Source: an uncultured Phycisphaerales bacterium
Lineage (GTDB): Bacteria > Planctomycetota > Phycisphaerae > WQYP01
Assembly (NCBI GenBank): GCA_937901265.1
Contig: CALCHA010000032.1
Location: 1-5,288 of the forward strand
Direction: 5' to 3'
Length of the DNA stretch: 5,288 nt
In this document: piece by piece, positions 5,234-5,288 of the stretch
How the letters are laid out: every line of letters starts with the position of its first letter
How positions within the stretch are numbered: the stretch's first letter is position 1
Notes under the pieces: model-generated
Told to the model about the DNA's origin: nothing
Database searches by the model: none
Seen by the model: the letters and a program-made list of their open reading frames with translations, nothing else
Position numbers and translations under genes: made by a program

Positions 5234-5288
5234 GGGGAGGTAGTTCAATGGGAGAACGACGCGTTCGCAATGCGTAGATGGGGGTTCG
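5234..5288 (+). tRNA. tRNA-Ala (anticodon CGC), cut by window end
   Basis: The 5' 55 nt of a tRNA are present: acceptor 5' strand GGGGAGG (5234-5240), TA, D arm GTTC/GAAC with loop AATGGGA, anticodon stem ACGCG/TGCGT (last pair G-T) with loop TTCGCAA, and the T arm start GGGGG-TTCG. The anticodon CGC at 5266-5268 reads GCG alanine codons. The run GGG at acceptor positions 1-3 would allow the G3-U70 alanine identity pair, but the 3' strand is outside the window. The T-stem 3' side and any CCA end are also not visible. Confidence 0.88.

Noticed and set aside
4491..5243. 250-codon + strand open frame running through tRNA-Gly
   Set aside because: It overlaps the end of the beta-CASP gene in another frame and crosses a tRNA gene and its terminator; composition is Arg/Pro-rich with no domain.
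4888..5288. tRNA genes as a mobile-element attachment site
   Set aside because: tRNA genes are common integration targets, but I see no integrase and no duplicated tRNA 3' end in the window.

Overview
This 5.3-kb window is high-GC bacterial chromosome, with strong wobble-position GC, some GTG starts and tRNA genes that do not encode CCA. The gene content is ordinary housekeeping and accessory genes. I see no transposase, integrase, phage gene or CRISPR array. The combination of a Tic20/DUF4870-like protein, a proline-rich membrane-anchored protein, a peptidase M19 and a beta-CASP nuclease would suit a Gram-negative-type lineage such as Planctomycetota or a similar high-GC phylum. The sequence alone does not fix the taxon.

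Left part (1-983): the window opens inside the C-terminus of a MacB/FtsX-type ABC transporter permease on the + strand. It converges, with only 5 bp between the stop codons, on a - strand molybdate-type ABC permease (modB) that has neither modA nor modC beside it in view. A 136-bp divergent intergenic region follows. It holds a plausible sigma-70-like promoter for the rightward genes, with two palindromes lying on it.

Middle (984-3342): three + strand genes probably form one operon. The first is a four-helix DUF4870/Tic20-like membrane protein with a long acidic, proline-rich N-terminus. The second overlaps it by ATGA and is a single-pass membrane protein with an Ala/Gln/Glu-rich helix, a low-complexity Pro/Gly linker and a C-terminal globular domain that I cannot assign to a named function. 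The third, 29 bp further on, is a peptidase M19 (membrane dipeptidase family) with most metal ligands intact. A weak hairpin followed by eight T marks a likely transcript end.

Right part (3343-5288): a complete beta-CASP metallo-beta-lactamase-fold ribonuclease-like gene (+) is followed by a GC-rich 3' hairpin. A convergent tRNA-Gly(TCC) gene (-) has its own convincing intrinsic terminator. After a 226-bp spacer comes a divergent tRNA-Ala(CGC) gene (+), cut by the window edge and preceded by a near-consensus promoter. The spacer also holds a perfect 9-bp inverted repeat.

No clearly new biological system is visible. The least explained parts are the coupled gene pair at 984-2284, the palindrome-bearing promoter in front of it, and the hairpins around the tRNA genes.
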